DNA of 64,000 nt from Blattabacterium cuenoti (GTDB taxonomy: Bacteria > Bacteroidota > Bacteroidia > Flavobacteriales > Blattabacteriaceae), in contig NZ_CP059211.1 in the NCBI RefSeq assembly GCF_014252115.1, positions 372,001 to 436,000 on the forward strand, in the 5' to 3' direction. Positions 1 through 8,388 of this stretch are shown here, piece after piece. The notes beneath the pieces were generated by a model. It ran no database searches. It was given only the letters and a program-made list of their open reading frames with translations, and was not told where the DNA came from. A program made the translations under genes and the position numbers. Each line of letters begins with the position of its first letter. Within the stretch, counting starts at the first letter, position 1.

Positions 1-1438
1 CTAAATACAAAAAATTATTTACATTATAATATATTTGAGATATTTTTCTTATGATACTATCCACTATCTTCAATGTATAGTCAACTTTCTCTGGGATTAA
101 ACCTAATTCTTTACATAAGAATTTGTAACGATTATTATTAATGGTAGATCTGTTTTTTCCTATGATTAAAGATAATAATATAAGAACCGTAATTTGTGCT
201 GTAAAAGCTTTAGTAGAAGCTACACCAATTTCAGGTCCTGCATGTGTATAAGCTCCTGCATCTACATTTCTCGCAATAGATGATCCTACTACATTACAAA
301 TTCCAAATACAAAAGCCCCTTTCTTTTTTGCTAATTTTAAAGCTGCTAAAGTATCGGCTGTTTCTCCTGACTGCGAAATCACAATAATAACGTCATTTTT
401 TCCTAAAATAGGATTTCTATATCGAAATTCAGAAGCATATTCTACTTCTACTGGAATACGTGTAAGTTCCTCTAATAAATATTCTCCAATCAAACCAGCA
501 TGCCATGAGGTCCCACACGCCACTATAGTTATACATTTAGCATGGATAAAAATATCTTTATTAAATTCTACTCCATTAATACAAATAATTTTTTCCGGAA
601 TTAATAATCTACCACGTAAGGTATCTAAAATTGTTTTAGGTTGTTCATATATTTCCTTTAACATAAAATATTTATATTCCCCTTTTTCAATTTCTTTTAA
701 ATTAATTTTAAGTTTTTTAACAATTGGATTTAATCTATGATTATCTATAATCTTTCTAAGATCTAATTCTTTTCCTTTCTTAAGGATAGCCATTTCTCCA
801 TCCTTTAAATAAAGGACACTTTTAGTATAATTTATAAAAGAAATAGGATCAGATGCAACGAAAAATTCTTTATTATTTATTCCTAATGATAAAGGACTTC
901 CTAATTTTGCAATTATAATTGTTTCAGGATGAGATTTTTCTACTACAACAATAGAATAAGCCCCTATAATTTCGTTTAAAGAAATTCTAACAGCTTCTTC
1001 TAATGATAATTTATTTTCTTTTTTAAGATATTCGATTAAGTTAACTAAAACCTCTGTATCTGTCTGACTTTTAAAAGTAAATCCATTTTTTAATAAAATA
1101 ATTTTAATAGCATAATAATTCTCTATAATTCCATTATGAATTATAATAAGTTCATTAGAATTCGAAACATGAGGATGAGCATTGATATGATCTGCTATTC
1201 CGTGAGTAGCCCATCTTGTATGACCTATACCCGTAGTTCCTTTTATTTTTTTTTTACAAGAAGAAATTTTCTTCTCCAATTCATAAACTCTTCCTTTTGT
1301 TTTATATAAATTATATCCATTTTTATAGAAAACAGCAATACCGGAACTATCGTATCCTCTATATTCTAATTTTTTTAATCCATTAATAATGATAGGATAA
1401 GCTTCTTTATGACCCAAATAACCGATTATACCACACAT
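1..1438 (-). CDS. glmS: Glutamine--fructose-6-phosphate aminotransferase (partial, C-terminus off window)
   Basis: Makes glucosamine-6-phosphate from fructose-6-phosphate and glutamine, the entry step to UDP-GlcNAc for peptidoglycan. The reading frame opens with ATG at 1438 and stays open to the left edge, so about 478 of the family's roughly 610 residues are present. The protein starts MCGIIGYLG, so after Met removal Cys is the N-terminal nucleophile of the glutaminase domain. HTRWATHG follows near residue 75, and the sugar isomerase (SIS) part contains ACGTSWHAG and SQSGETADT. It lies 40 bp downstream of the glycogen-synthase-like gene on the same strand, probably co-transcribed. Identification is secure; only the C-terminal end is unseen. 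Confidence 0.96.
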   Translation of the reverse strand, partial: MCGIIGYLGHKEAYPIIINGLKKLEYRGYDSSGIAVFYKNGYNLYKTKGRVYELEKKISSCKKKIKGTTGIGHTRWATHGIADHINAHPHVSNSNELIIIHNGIIENYYAIKIILLKNGFTFKSQTDTEVLVNLIEYLKKENKLSLEEAVRISLNEIIGAYSIVVVEKSHPETIIIAKLGSPLSLGINNKEFFVASDPISFINYTKSVLYLKDGEMAILKKGKELDLRKIIDNHRLNPIVKKLKINLKEIEKGEYKYFMLKEIYEQPKTILDTLRGRLLIPEKIICINGVEFNKDIFIHAKCITIVACGTSWHAGLIGEYLLEELTRIPVEVEYASEFRYRNPILGKNDVIIVISQSGETADTLAALKLAKKKGAFVFGICNVVGSSIARNVDAGAYTHAGPEIGVASTKAFTAQITVLILLSLIIGKNRSTINNNRYKFLCKELGLIPEKVDYTLKIVDSIIRKISQIYYNVNNFLYL

Positions 1439-1478
1439 TTTTAGATAAAATTATAATTTTTTTTATCTATTTATTAAT

Positions 1479-2297
1479 TTAATTTATCTCTTCTAAAAAA
1501 GTTTCTTTATAAAATTGTTGATAAACGGTTTCTATCTCTTCTACAGGATAATATTTTAATACTAACAATTTATTTTCTTTTATATAATCTTCTATTTCCT
1601 TAGGAAAAATAAAATCTCCTTTTATAATAGAATCTGAAAAATACATACACAGTTTGATTAGATTAAAATAATTTGGTTTTTCCAACAATTTTAATTGTCT
1701 AGATTTTATTCCATCAGATTTAATTTTTTGAATAATATCTTTATTCAAAAAACCTTTAAAAGGTTTATTATAAATAGACACAATGATTTTTACAGTTTGA
1801 TACACTGGATCATTTTTATATAAATTTTTGATATATAAAGGAATAAAAGAACTCATCCATCCATATATGTGTATAATATCAGGTTTCCAATTTAGTTTTC
1901 TTACAGTTTCTAAAACACCTTTTGTAAAAAATAAAGCTCTTTCATCATTATCTTGAAAAAAAATTCCATTTTCATCTTCATCTATTGCTTTTCTTTTAAA
2001 ATATTCTTCATTATCTATAAAATAAACTTGTAATCTAGCATCAGGAATAGAAGCAACTTTAATTAATAAAGGTTGATCAATATCATTGATGACTAAATTT
2101 GTACCTGACAAACGAATAACTTCATGTAATTGATGCCTTCTTTCATTTATGATTCCGAAACGAGGCATAAATATACGTACATCATTTCCTGTTGATTGCA
2201 TAAATTTAGTGACTTTCAATACAGAAAAAGATATTGTGTTCTCTGAAGAAAAAGGAAATAAATCCGAAGAAACATATAATATACGTTTACTTGTCAT
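1479..2297 (-). CDS. glgA: Short glycogen/starch synthase-like protein (N-terminal GT5 domain only)
   Basis: A 272-residue protein resembling the N-terminal catalytic half of glycogen/starch synthases (GT5): it begins KRILYVSSDLFPF and contains PDIIHIYGWMSSFIPLYIK, like the GlgA 'HxHDW' region. Full GlgA is about 480 residues with a second Rossmann domain for ADP-glucose; that half is absent. The KxGGL motif expected just after the N-terminal strand is not there (SFSSENTISFSV instead). Short proteins of this kind are, as I recall, typical beside glmS in flavobacteria, so this is probably not a fresh truncation. Glycogen synthesis is therefore doubtful; a role in envelope sugar metabolism is only a guess from glmS next door. 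The ATG start at 2297 has a good -7 box about 50 bp upstream. Confidence 0.7.
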   Translation of the reverse strand: MTSKRILYVSSDLFPFSSENTISFSVLKVTKFMQSTGNDVRIFMPRFGIINERRHQLHEVIRLSGTNLVINDIDQPLLIKVASIPDARLQVYFIDNEEYFKRKAIDEDENGIFFQDNDERALFFTKGVLETVRKLNWKPDIIHIYGWMSSFIPLYIKNLYKNDPVYQTVKIIVSIYNKPFKGFLNKDIIQKIKSDGIKSRQLKLLEKPNYFNLIKLCMYFSDSIIKGDFIFPKEIEDYIKENKLLVLKYYPVEEIETVYQQFYKETFLEEIN

Positions 2298-2344
2298 CTT
2301 AGAGTTATTTTATTTTTTATATATAGTAAAAAAACGGATCATTG

Positions 2345-2352
2345 CAAATATA
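2345..2352 (-). promoter_or_regulatory. Candidate Bacteroidota -7 box for glgA-like/glmS
   Basis: On the minus strand this reads TATATTTG, an exact match to the Bacteroidota sigma-A -7 consensus TAnnTTTG. It sits 48 bp upstream of the start at 2297. I do not see a clear -33 TTTG at the right spacing, so this is a motif match only. Confidence 0.4.
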
Positions 2353-2440
2353 ATAAATAATAAACTAAGTTTAGTAACAAAAATATCAAGTAATTTTTTC
2401 GATTTAAAATCTTTAGATTCTAGATAGATATGTTTTTGTC

Positions 2441-4420
2441 ATGAAAAAAAAAAGAAGAATAAAAAAAAAATATTATAATAATTTATCCACAGGATTTATT
2501 AAAATTACTCATCATGGATATGCATTTGTTCATGTAAGCGAATTTCATAAAGATGTCTTTATTCCTAAAAATAAAACAAATAGAGCTTTAGAAGGAGACT
2601 TAGTAAAAATTAGATTCTATTCTTCTCAAAAAAGAAAAAAAATGGAAGGAGAAGTGTTAAAAATAATTAAAAGAAAAACCAATCAATTCATTGGGATTCT
2701 AAAAATTAACGTTGAATCTAATAATAAATATGGAATAGTACGAAATAATAATATTCATGTAACTATATTAGTTCCAATACAGAAGTTGGAAAAATATAAT
2801 CATAACGATAAGGTTTTAGTTAAACTTACATCATGGCCTAGAAAATCAAAAAATCCTATAGGTAAAATTGTTAAAACATTTGGAACTTGTGGAGAATATA
2901 AAACAGAAATTTTTTCTTTATTAGAAGAATATGGAATTTCTTATAAATTTTCTAAAGAGATAGAAAATGAAGCTGAAAAAATTTATTCTAAACAAACTTT
3001 AGATATAGATACAAGAAGAGATATGCGAAACGTTAATACTTTTACTATAGATCCTTTTAATGCAAAAGATTTTGATGATGCTCTTTCCATTAGAAAATTG
3101 AAAAAAAATACTTGGGAAATAGGAGTACATATATCTGATGTATCTTATTATATTAAAGAAGGAAGTTTATTAGACAAAGAAGCATATTTACGTGCTACAT
3201 CCATTTATTTTGTAGGAAAAGTTATTCCTATGTTTCCTGAAATATTATCTAATGATCTTTGCTCATTACAACCAAAAAAAGATAAGTTAAGTTTTTCTTA
3301 TATTTTTAATATAAATGAACAAGGGAAAATACTGAAAAATTGGTTTGGAAAAACTATAATACGATCTAATAAAAAATTTACATATGATGAAGTTCAATAT
3401 ATACTTGAACAAAAAAAAGGAGATTATTATGAAGATATTTACACATTATTTTTATTTTCTAAAATATTAATTCAAAATCGATTAAAAAATGGAGCTATTT
3501 ATCTTGATAAAATGGAAGTAAAATTTAATTTAGATGAAAAAAATTACCCAATATCTTTATCTTTAGAAAAAAACAATGATGCTCACCGTTTGATTGAAGA
3601 ATTTATGTTATTGACTAATCAAAAAATTTCAGAATTTGTTAGTTTAAATTCAAATAAAAAACCCTCTAATAAACTCTATATTTACAGAGTACACGATGAA
3701 CCTGATCATAAAAAAATTTTTTTTCTAAAAAAAATTATAGAACCTTTAGGTTATTTTTTTAATTTAAAAAATTTAAAAAATTCTATAAATCATTTATTAA
3801 AACAAATTAAAGGAAAACCAGAACAAAATATGATTGAGAATTTAATTCTTCGTGCTATGAGTAAGGCTAAATATTCTACACATAATATAGGACACTATGG
3901 TTTGTCTTTTATATATTACACTCATTTTACTTCTCCCATAAGAAGATATTCAGATATAATAGCGCATCGTTTATTAAATTATTATTTAATAGAAATAAAA
4001 AAAGAAACAGATAATAAAAAAAATAATAAAGAATACAAACTTCATCCAATAGAATTTTATGAAGAACAATCTCAACACTGTAGTTATAAAGAACGTATAG
4101 CAACAGATGCAGAAAGAGAATTTCTAAAATTTATACAAGTTAAATATATAAAAAAATTTATAGGAAAAGAATTTTATGGTGTGATTACAGGTTTTACTGA
4201 CTGGAGTGTTTATATTGATTTGTTATTATTTCAAACTGAAGGTATGGTGAAATTAGATGACATCAAAGAAGATTCTTATGTTTTGAATTCAAATGATTAT
4301 ACTATAATTGGAAAAAAACAAAAAAAAATTTATCATTTAGGAGATAAAGTTAAAGTTAAACTTATAAATGTTAATATGGAAAAAAAACAAATTGTTCTTG
4401 ACTGGATAAATAACATGTAA
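2441..4420 (+). CDS. rnr: Ribonuclease R (short form)
   Basis: Processive 3'-5' exoribonuclease that degrades structured RNA and takes part in rRNA and mRNA turnover. The RNB catalytic motif TIDPFNAKDFDDA lies at about residues 202-214 with its metal-binding aspartates intact. Cold-shock-like RNA-binding domains precede it and an S1 domain (about 575-655) follows. At 659 residues it is shorter than E. coli RNase R (813): the N-terminal helix-turn-helix region and the lysine-rich C-terminal tail are missing. The coding start holds two A10 tracts within 30 bases (2444-2453 and 2461-2470), both compatible with the frame. It ends four bases from the convergent coaD remnant. Confidence 0.95.
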   Translation: MKKKRRIKKKYYNNLSTGFIKITHHGYAFVHVSEFHKDVFIPKNKTNRALEGDLVKIRFYSSQKRKKMEGEVLKIIKRKTNQFIGILKINVESNNKYGIVRNNNIHVTILVPIQKLEKYNHNDKVLVKLTSWPRKSKNPIGKIVKTFGTCGEYKTEIFSLLEEYGISYKFSKEIENEAEKIYSKQTLDIDTRRDMRNVNTFTIDPFNAKDFDDALSIRKLKKNTWEIGVHISDVSYYIKEGSLLDKEAYLRATSIYFVGKVIPMFPEILSNDLCSLQPKKDKLSFSYIFNINEQGKILKNWFGKTIIRSNKKFTYDEVQYILEQKKGDYYEDIYTLFLFSKILIQNRLKNGAIYLDKMEVKFNLDEKNYPISLSLEKNNDAHRLIEEFMLLTNQKISEFVSLNSNKKPSNKLYIYRVHDEPDHKKIFFLKKIIEPLGYFFNLKNLKNSINHLLKQIKGKPEQNMIENLILRAMSKAKYSTHNIGHYGLSFIYYTHFTSPIRRYSDIIAHRLLNYYLIEIKKETDNKKNNKEYKLHPIEFYEEQSQHCSYKERIATDAEREFLKFIQVKYIKKFIGKEFYGVITGFTDWSVYIDLLLFQTEGMVKLDDIKEDSYVLNSNDYTIIGKKQKKIYHLGDKVKVKLINVNMEKKQIVLDWINNM

Positions 4421-4424
4421 TTCT

Positions 4425-4897
4425 TTATATTTTAACTGAAGGAGGAACAAATATAGTATAATCTCCTCCGTTTTTTATAATATCTCTTACAATATAAGAA
4501 CTGATATGGGATTTTTCATAAGAAGAAAAAAGATAAACTGTTTCAATAACATGTTTTTTATTTGATAATTCTTTATTAAGAATAGATATGTTTTTTTCAA
4601 ATTCAAAATCCAATTGATTTCGAATTCCCCTCAGTAAAAATTGAGCTTTTTTTTTATACAAAAAGAAATAGTTAATCCATTGAATGAATCAATTTCTATT
4701 TTTGGTGATAAGCTGAAAAAAGTTTTTTGTATCCACTTTTTTCTTTTTTTAAGGGAAAACATATTTTTTTTTTCAAAATTTTTTCCAATGGCTACAATAA
4801 TTTTATCAAATAAACTTAAAGCTCTAATGACAATGTCATAATGGCCTAAAGTAATAGGATCAAAAGATCCGGGAAATACTGCAATTTTTTTATTCAT
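4425..4897 (-). pseudogene. coaD: Phosphopantetheine adenylyltransferase, split by a one-base frameshift in a poly(A) tract
   Basis: CoaD converts 4'-phosphopantetheine and ATP to dephospho-CoA, the penultimate CoA step. The first frame (start 4897) carries the nucleotidyltransferase motif PGSFDPITLGHYD and stops shortly after the tract. The second frame resumes with AQFLLRGIRNQLDFEFE and ends at 4425 with a normal C-terminus including SSYEKSHISSYIVRDI. Aligning mentally to E. coli CoaD, the two parts join without residue loss at a run of nine A on the coding strand (4647-4655); ten A would restore one 157-residue frame. Every other conserved block looks intact, so either the gene was broken recently or polymerase slippage in the A-run gives some full-length product. 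A sequencing error is also possible. Confidence 0.88.
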
Positions 4898-4998
4898 ATT
4901 ATTAGAAATATATTGTGTATATATATAAAATTATTTATCTAAAAAAAATAAAAACATAATTTATTTTTATTTCTGAATTTAAACTTATTATTATATTA

Positions 4999-6036
4999 AT
5001 GAACAAATCATGTTATGATTGTTTACATAAATGTAAAAAAAAAGAAAAATTATTTCAAAAAAAACAATATGCATTAGATTGGTTAGCCAATATACAATCA
5101 CCTTTTGAATATCAAAAATATGATATTATAGAAATAAAATTTAAAAATGATAGAAAAGAATTTTTTCTTAATCAAGAAAAAATACCCTTATCTCAAGGAG
5201 ATATTGTAACTGTAGAACCTAAATCTGGAAATACAGGATACGATATAGGAGTAGTATATTTAACTGGAGAATTAGTAAAATTACAAACAAGAAATAAAAT
5301 TATTAATTCAAATACTTTAAAAAAAGTATACAGGAAATCAACATATAAAGAAATAAATATTTGGAAATTTTTAAAAAAAAAAGAACCTTCCACTCTTTTA
5401 AAAGCTAAAAAAATTGCAAAAAATTTAAATCTTTATATGAAAATTTGTGATGTAGAATATCAAGGAGATGGAGAAAAGGCTATTTTTTATTATACAGCTG
5501 AAAATAGAATTGATTTCAGAAAGTTAATTAAAGAGTTCTCTTTACATTTTCATATACGCATAGAAATGCGACAGATAGGATATAGACAGGAAGCAGCCAA
5601 AATTGGTGGAATTGGTTCTTGTGGACGAGAACTTTGTTGTTCTACTTGGTTAAAAACTTTTAAAAGTGTAACAACAAATTCGGCGAGATATCAACAATTA
5701 TCCATAAATATTCAAAAATTAACCGGACAATGTAGCAAATTGAAATGCTGTCTTAATTATGAATTAGATGCTTATTTGGATGCTATAAAAAATTTTCCAG
5801 ACTTTAATAGCAAAATTCATACAGAAAAAGGAATTGCTAAATGTATGAAAATTGATATTTTTAAGAAAGAAATGTGGTTTTCTTATATCAAAAGACCTAA
5901 TACTTGGTTCAAAATAAAAGTAAAAAAAATTAAAGAAATTTTAGAAAAAAATAAAATAACACCTTCTTTAGAGGAATTATCAACGATTAATACTATTCAA
6001 AAAACAGAATTAACATTTAAAGATTTGTCTATATAA
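4999..6036 (+). CDS. ricT: PSP1-domain protein, RicT/YaaT-like
   Basis: A 345-residue protein of the PSP1 family (RicT/YaaT). In Bacillus, RicT is part of a complex binding iron-sulfur clusters that affects RNase Y and RNA maturation; the role in Bacteroidota is not established. Visible features are an N-terminal CYDCLHKC, a central GGIGSCGRELCCSTWL (about 203-218) and GQCSKLKCCLNYE (about 243-255), the cysteine clusters typical of the family. The ATG at 4999 gives the complete N-terminus with the first Cys cluster. It precedes the class A PBP by 42 bp on the same strand. In flavobacteria I recall gldH lying between these two genes; it is absent here. Confidence 0.85.
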   Translation: MNKSCYDCLHKCKKKEKLFQKKQYALDWLANIQSPFEYQKYDIIEIKFKNDRKEFFLNQEKIPLSQGDIVTVEPKSGNTGYDIGVVYLTGELVKLQTRNKIINSNTLKKVYRKSTYKEINIWKFLKKKEPSTLLKAKKIAKNLNLYMKICDVEYQGDGEKAIFYYTAENRIDFRKLIKEFSLHFHIRIEMRQIGYRQEAAKIGGIGSCGRELCCSTWLKTFKSVTTNSARYQQLSINIQKLTGQCSKLKCCLNYELDAYLDAIKNFPDFNSKIHTEKGIAKCMKIDIFKKEMWFSYIKRPNTWFKIKVKKIKEILEKNKITPSLEELSTINTIQKTELTFKDLSI

Positions 6037-6078
6037 TAATAGAATTTTCATAATTACATTTTAAAATAATTTTACTTC

Positions 6079-8385
6079 GTGTATAAAAAAAAAAGTACAA
6101 AAATAAATCCTTATTTTCATAAACTTATTTTTTATTTTTGGTTTTTGTTTATTATAGGAATAAGTACGTTCATTAGTATTTTTTATGCAGCTTTTAAAGG
6201 TTATTTAGGTTCTTTACCTAATATTAAAGATATAGAAAATTCCACTATGAAAGTAGGATCAGAAGTATATGATTCTAATGGAATATTATTAGGTAGATTT
6301 TTTTCAGAAAATAGAACTTTGGTTAATTATCAACAACTTCCGAAAGATCTTGTGAACGCACTTCTTGCAAAAGAAGATATTCGTTTTCAATATCATTCTG
6401 GAATTGATATTAAATCTTTTCTTAGAGCGATCTTTTCTTTAGGAAAAAAAGGTGGTGGAAGTACAATATCACAACAGTTGGCTAAACTACTCTTTACAGG
6501 ACCATCTGCAAAAAATAAATTCCAAAGGATACACCAGAAACTTTTAGAATGGGTTATGGCAATTGAATTAGAAAAACGTTATACAAAGGAAGAGATTATT
6601 ACTATGTATTATAACAAATTTGATTTTTTATATAATGCAAAAGGAATAGAAACTGCATCTCACACTTATTTTAATAAAAAGGTTTCTGATTTAAATTTAG
6701 GAGAATGCGCTGTGTTAGTTGGAATGTTAGAAAATCCTTCTTTGTACAATCCCAAAAATTATCCTTTTAGAGCAAAACAACAAAGAAATTTAGTTTTATA
6801 TCAAATGAAAAAATACAATTTTTTAAGTATTTATAAATATAAAAAAGAAATGGAAAAACCTCTAAAAGTTAATTTTAAAATACAAAAAAAAGATTTTGAA
6901 TTGCTTACTTATTATGGTGAATTTTTAAAAAAAGAAATTCAAGAAGTTTTAGATGAGCATGAAAAAAAAACCGGGCAAAAACTAAATCTTTATTCTAGTG
7001 GATTAAAAATATATACATCTATTGATGCTAAAATGCAAAATTATGCAGAACAAGCAGTTAAAAGACATCTTAGCCAATTACAAATTCTGTTTAATCGTTT
7101 TCAAAAAACGAATAAAAATGCCCCATTTTTAAATATTTCTCCAGAAAAAACAAACCGTATTCTTATGTCTGCAATGCGTAGGACTTCTATTTACCAAGAT
7201 TTAAAACAAAAAGGATTAACAGAAGATCAAATTATAAAAGAATTCAAAAAACCACAATTTATAAAATTATTTACTTGGAACGGATCCAAAAGAGTATTTA
7301 TGTCACCATGGGATTTTATTCGTTACCAAAAAAGTATTATTCAAGCAGGAATGCTCTCAATAGAATCTTCTACTGGATTTATTAAAGCGTGGGTGGGGGG
7401 TGTAGATTTTAATTATTTTCAATATGATCATGTAGCAAAAACACAACGTCAAGTTGGGTCTATTTTTAAACCTATTTTGTATGCTGCAGCTATTAATGAA
7501 TTACATTACAATCCTTGTACAAAAATTTCAAATGAGAAATTCCATTTAGGAAAATGGACTCCTAGAAATTCCAATGGAAAATACGGAGGTTTTCTTACTT
7601 TAAAAGATGGTTTAGCTTTTTCCGTTAATACAATTTCAGCTCGTTTAATATCACAAATGACTCCAAGTCCAGTAATTCATCTAGCAAAAAAAATGGGAAT
7701 AGAATCTGTAATTCCTGAACATCCATCTATTGCACTTGGTTCTGCCGATTTAACTTTATATGAAATGACTGGAGCTTTTAACACATTTACGAATTATGGG
7801 ACTTATGTAAAACCTTCTATTTTAGTGAAAATAGAGGATGAAAATGGTAACTTAATTAAAGAACATGTAGATCTTAGTAGAAGACAAGTTTTTAGTGAAG
7901 AAATTGGATATATTATGTTAAAATTAATGCAAGGAGTTGTGAAATATGGAACCGCAAAAAGATTAAAAACATACAATTTATCAGGAGATATAGCTGGAAA
8001 AACAGGAACAACTAATGAACATTCAGATGGATGGTTTATAGGTATGATTCCTAATTTAACTACTGGAGTTTGGGTTGGATGGGAAGATAGATTTTCTCAT
8101 TTTGAGAGTATCAAATTAGGACAAGGAGCCAATATGGCTTTACCTATATGGGCTTATTATATGAAAAGTTTATATAAAGATATCAATTTGATTTATCATG
8201 AAAAATTGTTATTTCATAAGCCTAAAAATTATCAAACTTATTGGGACCATTGCAATGAAATTCATATTAAAGAACAAAACATAATTAATGAAGAAGAAAA
8301 GGAAAAAGAAAAAAATTCTTCAAAAGAAATTATAGATCTTGATGATAGTTTAAATTCAGAAAATAATAAAGATTATGATAAATAG
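6079..8385 (+). CDS. mrcA: Bifunctional penicillin-binding protein 1A (transglycosylase/transpeptidase)
   Basis: Polymerises lipid II and cross-links peptidoglycan at the outer face of the inner membrane. One transmembrane segment (about residues 16-38) anchors it. The GT51 domain shows EDIRF with catalytic Glu99 and GGGSTISQQ at 125-133. The transpeptidase domain shows the SxxK serine (SIFK, Ser461), FSVNT and KTGTT (from 641). The C-terminus is a charged Glu/Lys/Asp/Ser-rich tail. Translation most likely starts at GTG 6079, since no ATG in frame precedes the membrane anchor. With glmS and dapA nearby, it indicates the symbiont still makes a cell wall. Confidence 0.95.
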   Translation: MYKKKSTKINPYFHKLIFYFWFLFIIGISTFISIFYAAFKGYLGSLPNIKDIENSTMKVGSEVYDSNGILLGRFFSENRTLVNYQQLPKDLVNALLAKEDIRFQYHSGIDIKSFLRAIFSLGKKGGGSTISQQLAKLLFTGPSAKNKFQRIHQKLLEWVMAIELEKRYTKEEIITMYYNKFDFLYNAKGIETASHTYFNKKVSDLNLGECAVLVGMLENPSLYNPKNYPFRAKQQRNLVLYQMKKYNFLSIYKYKKEMEKPLKVNFKIQKKDFELLTYYGEFLKKEIQEVLDEHEKKTGQKLNLYSSGLKIYTSIDAKMQNYAEQAVKRHLSQLQILFNRFQKTNKNAPFLNISPEKTNRILMSAMRRTSIYQDLKQKGLTEDQIIKEFKKPQFIKLFTWNGSKRVFMSPWDFIRYQKSIIQAGMLSIESSTGFIKAWVGGVDFNYFQYDHVAKTQRQVGSIFKPILYAAAINELHYNPCTKISNEKFHLGKWTPRNSNGKYGGFLTLKDGLAFSVNTISARLISQMTPSPVIHLAKKMGIESVIPEHPSIALGSADLTLYEMTGAFNTFTNYGTYVKPSILVKIEDENGNLIKEHVDLSRRQVFSEEIGYIMLKLMQGVVKYGTAKRLKTYNLSGDIAGKTGTTNEHSDGWFIGMIPNLTTGVWVGWEDRFSHFESIKLGQGANMALPIWAYYMKSLYKDINLIYHEKLLFHKPKNYQTYWDHCNEIHIKEQNIINEEEKEKEKNSSKEIIDLDDSLNSENNKDYDK

Positions 8386-8388
8386 TAT

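Noticed and set aside
2149..2427. 92-codon plus-strand open frame over the start of the glycogen-synthase-like gene
   Set aside because: It is antisense to a conserved coding region for half its length and low-complexity AT sequence for the rest, with no recognisable domain.
2483..2491. Perfect DnaA-box sequence TTATCCACA, with another (reverse) at 34121-34129
   Set aside because: Each is single, inside a coding region (rnr and rplD) and not near dnaA or an AT-rich unwinding region with clustered boxes, so there is no support for an origin.
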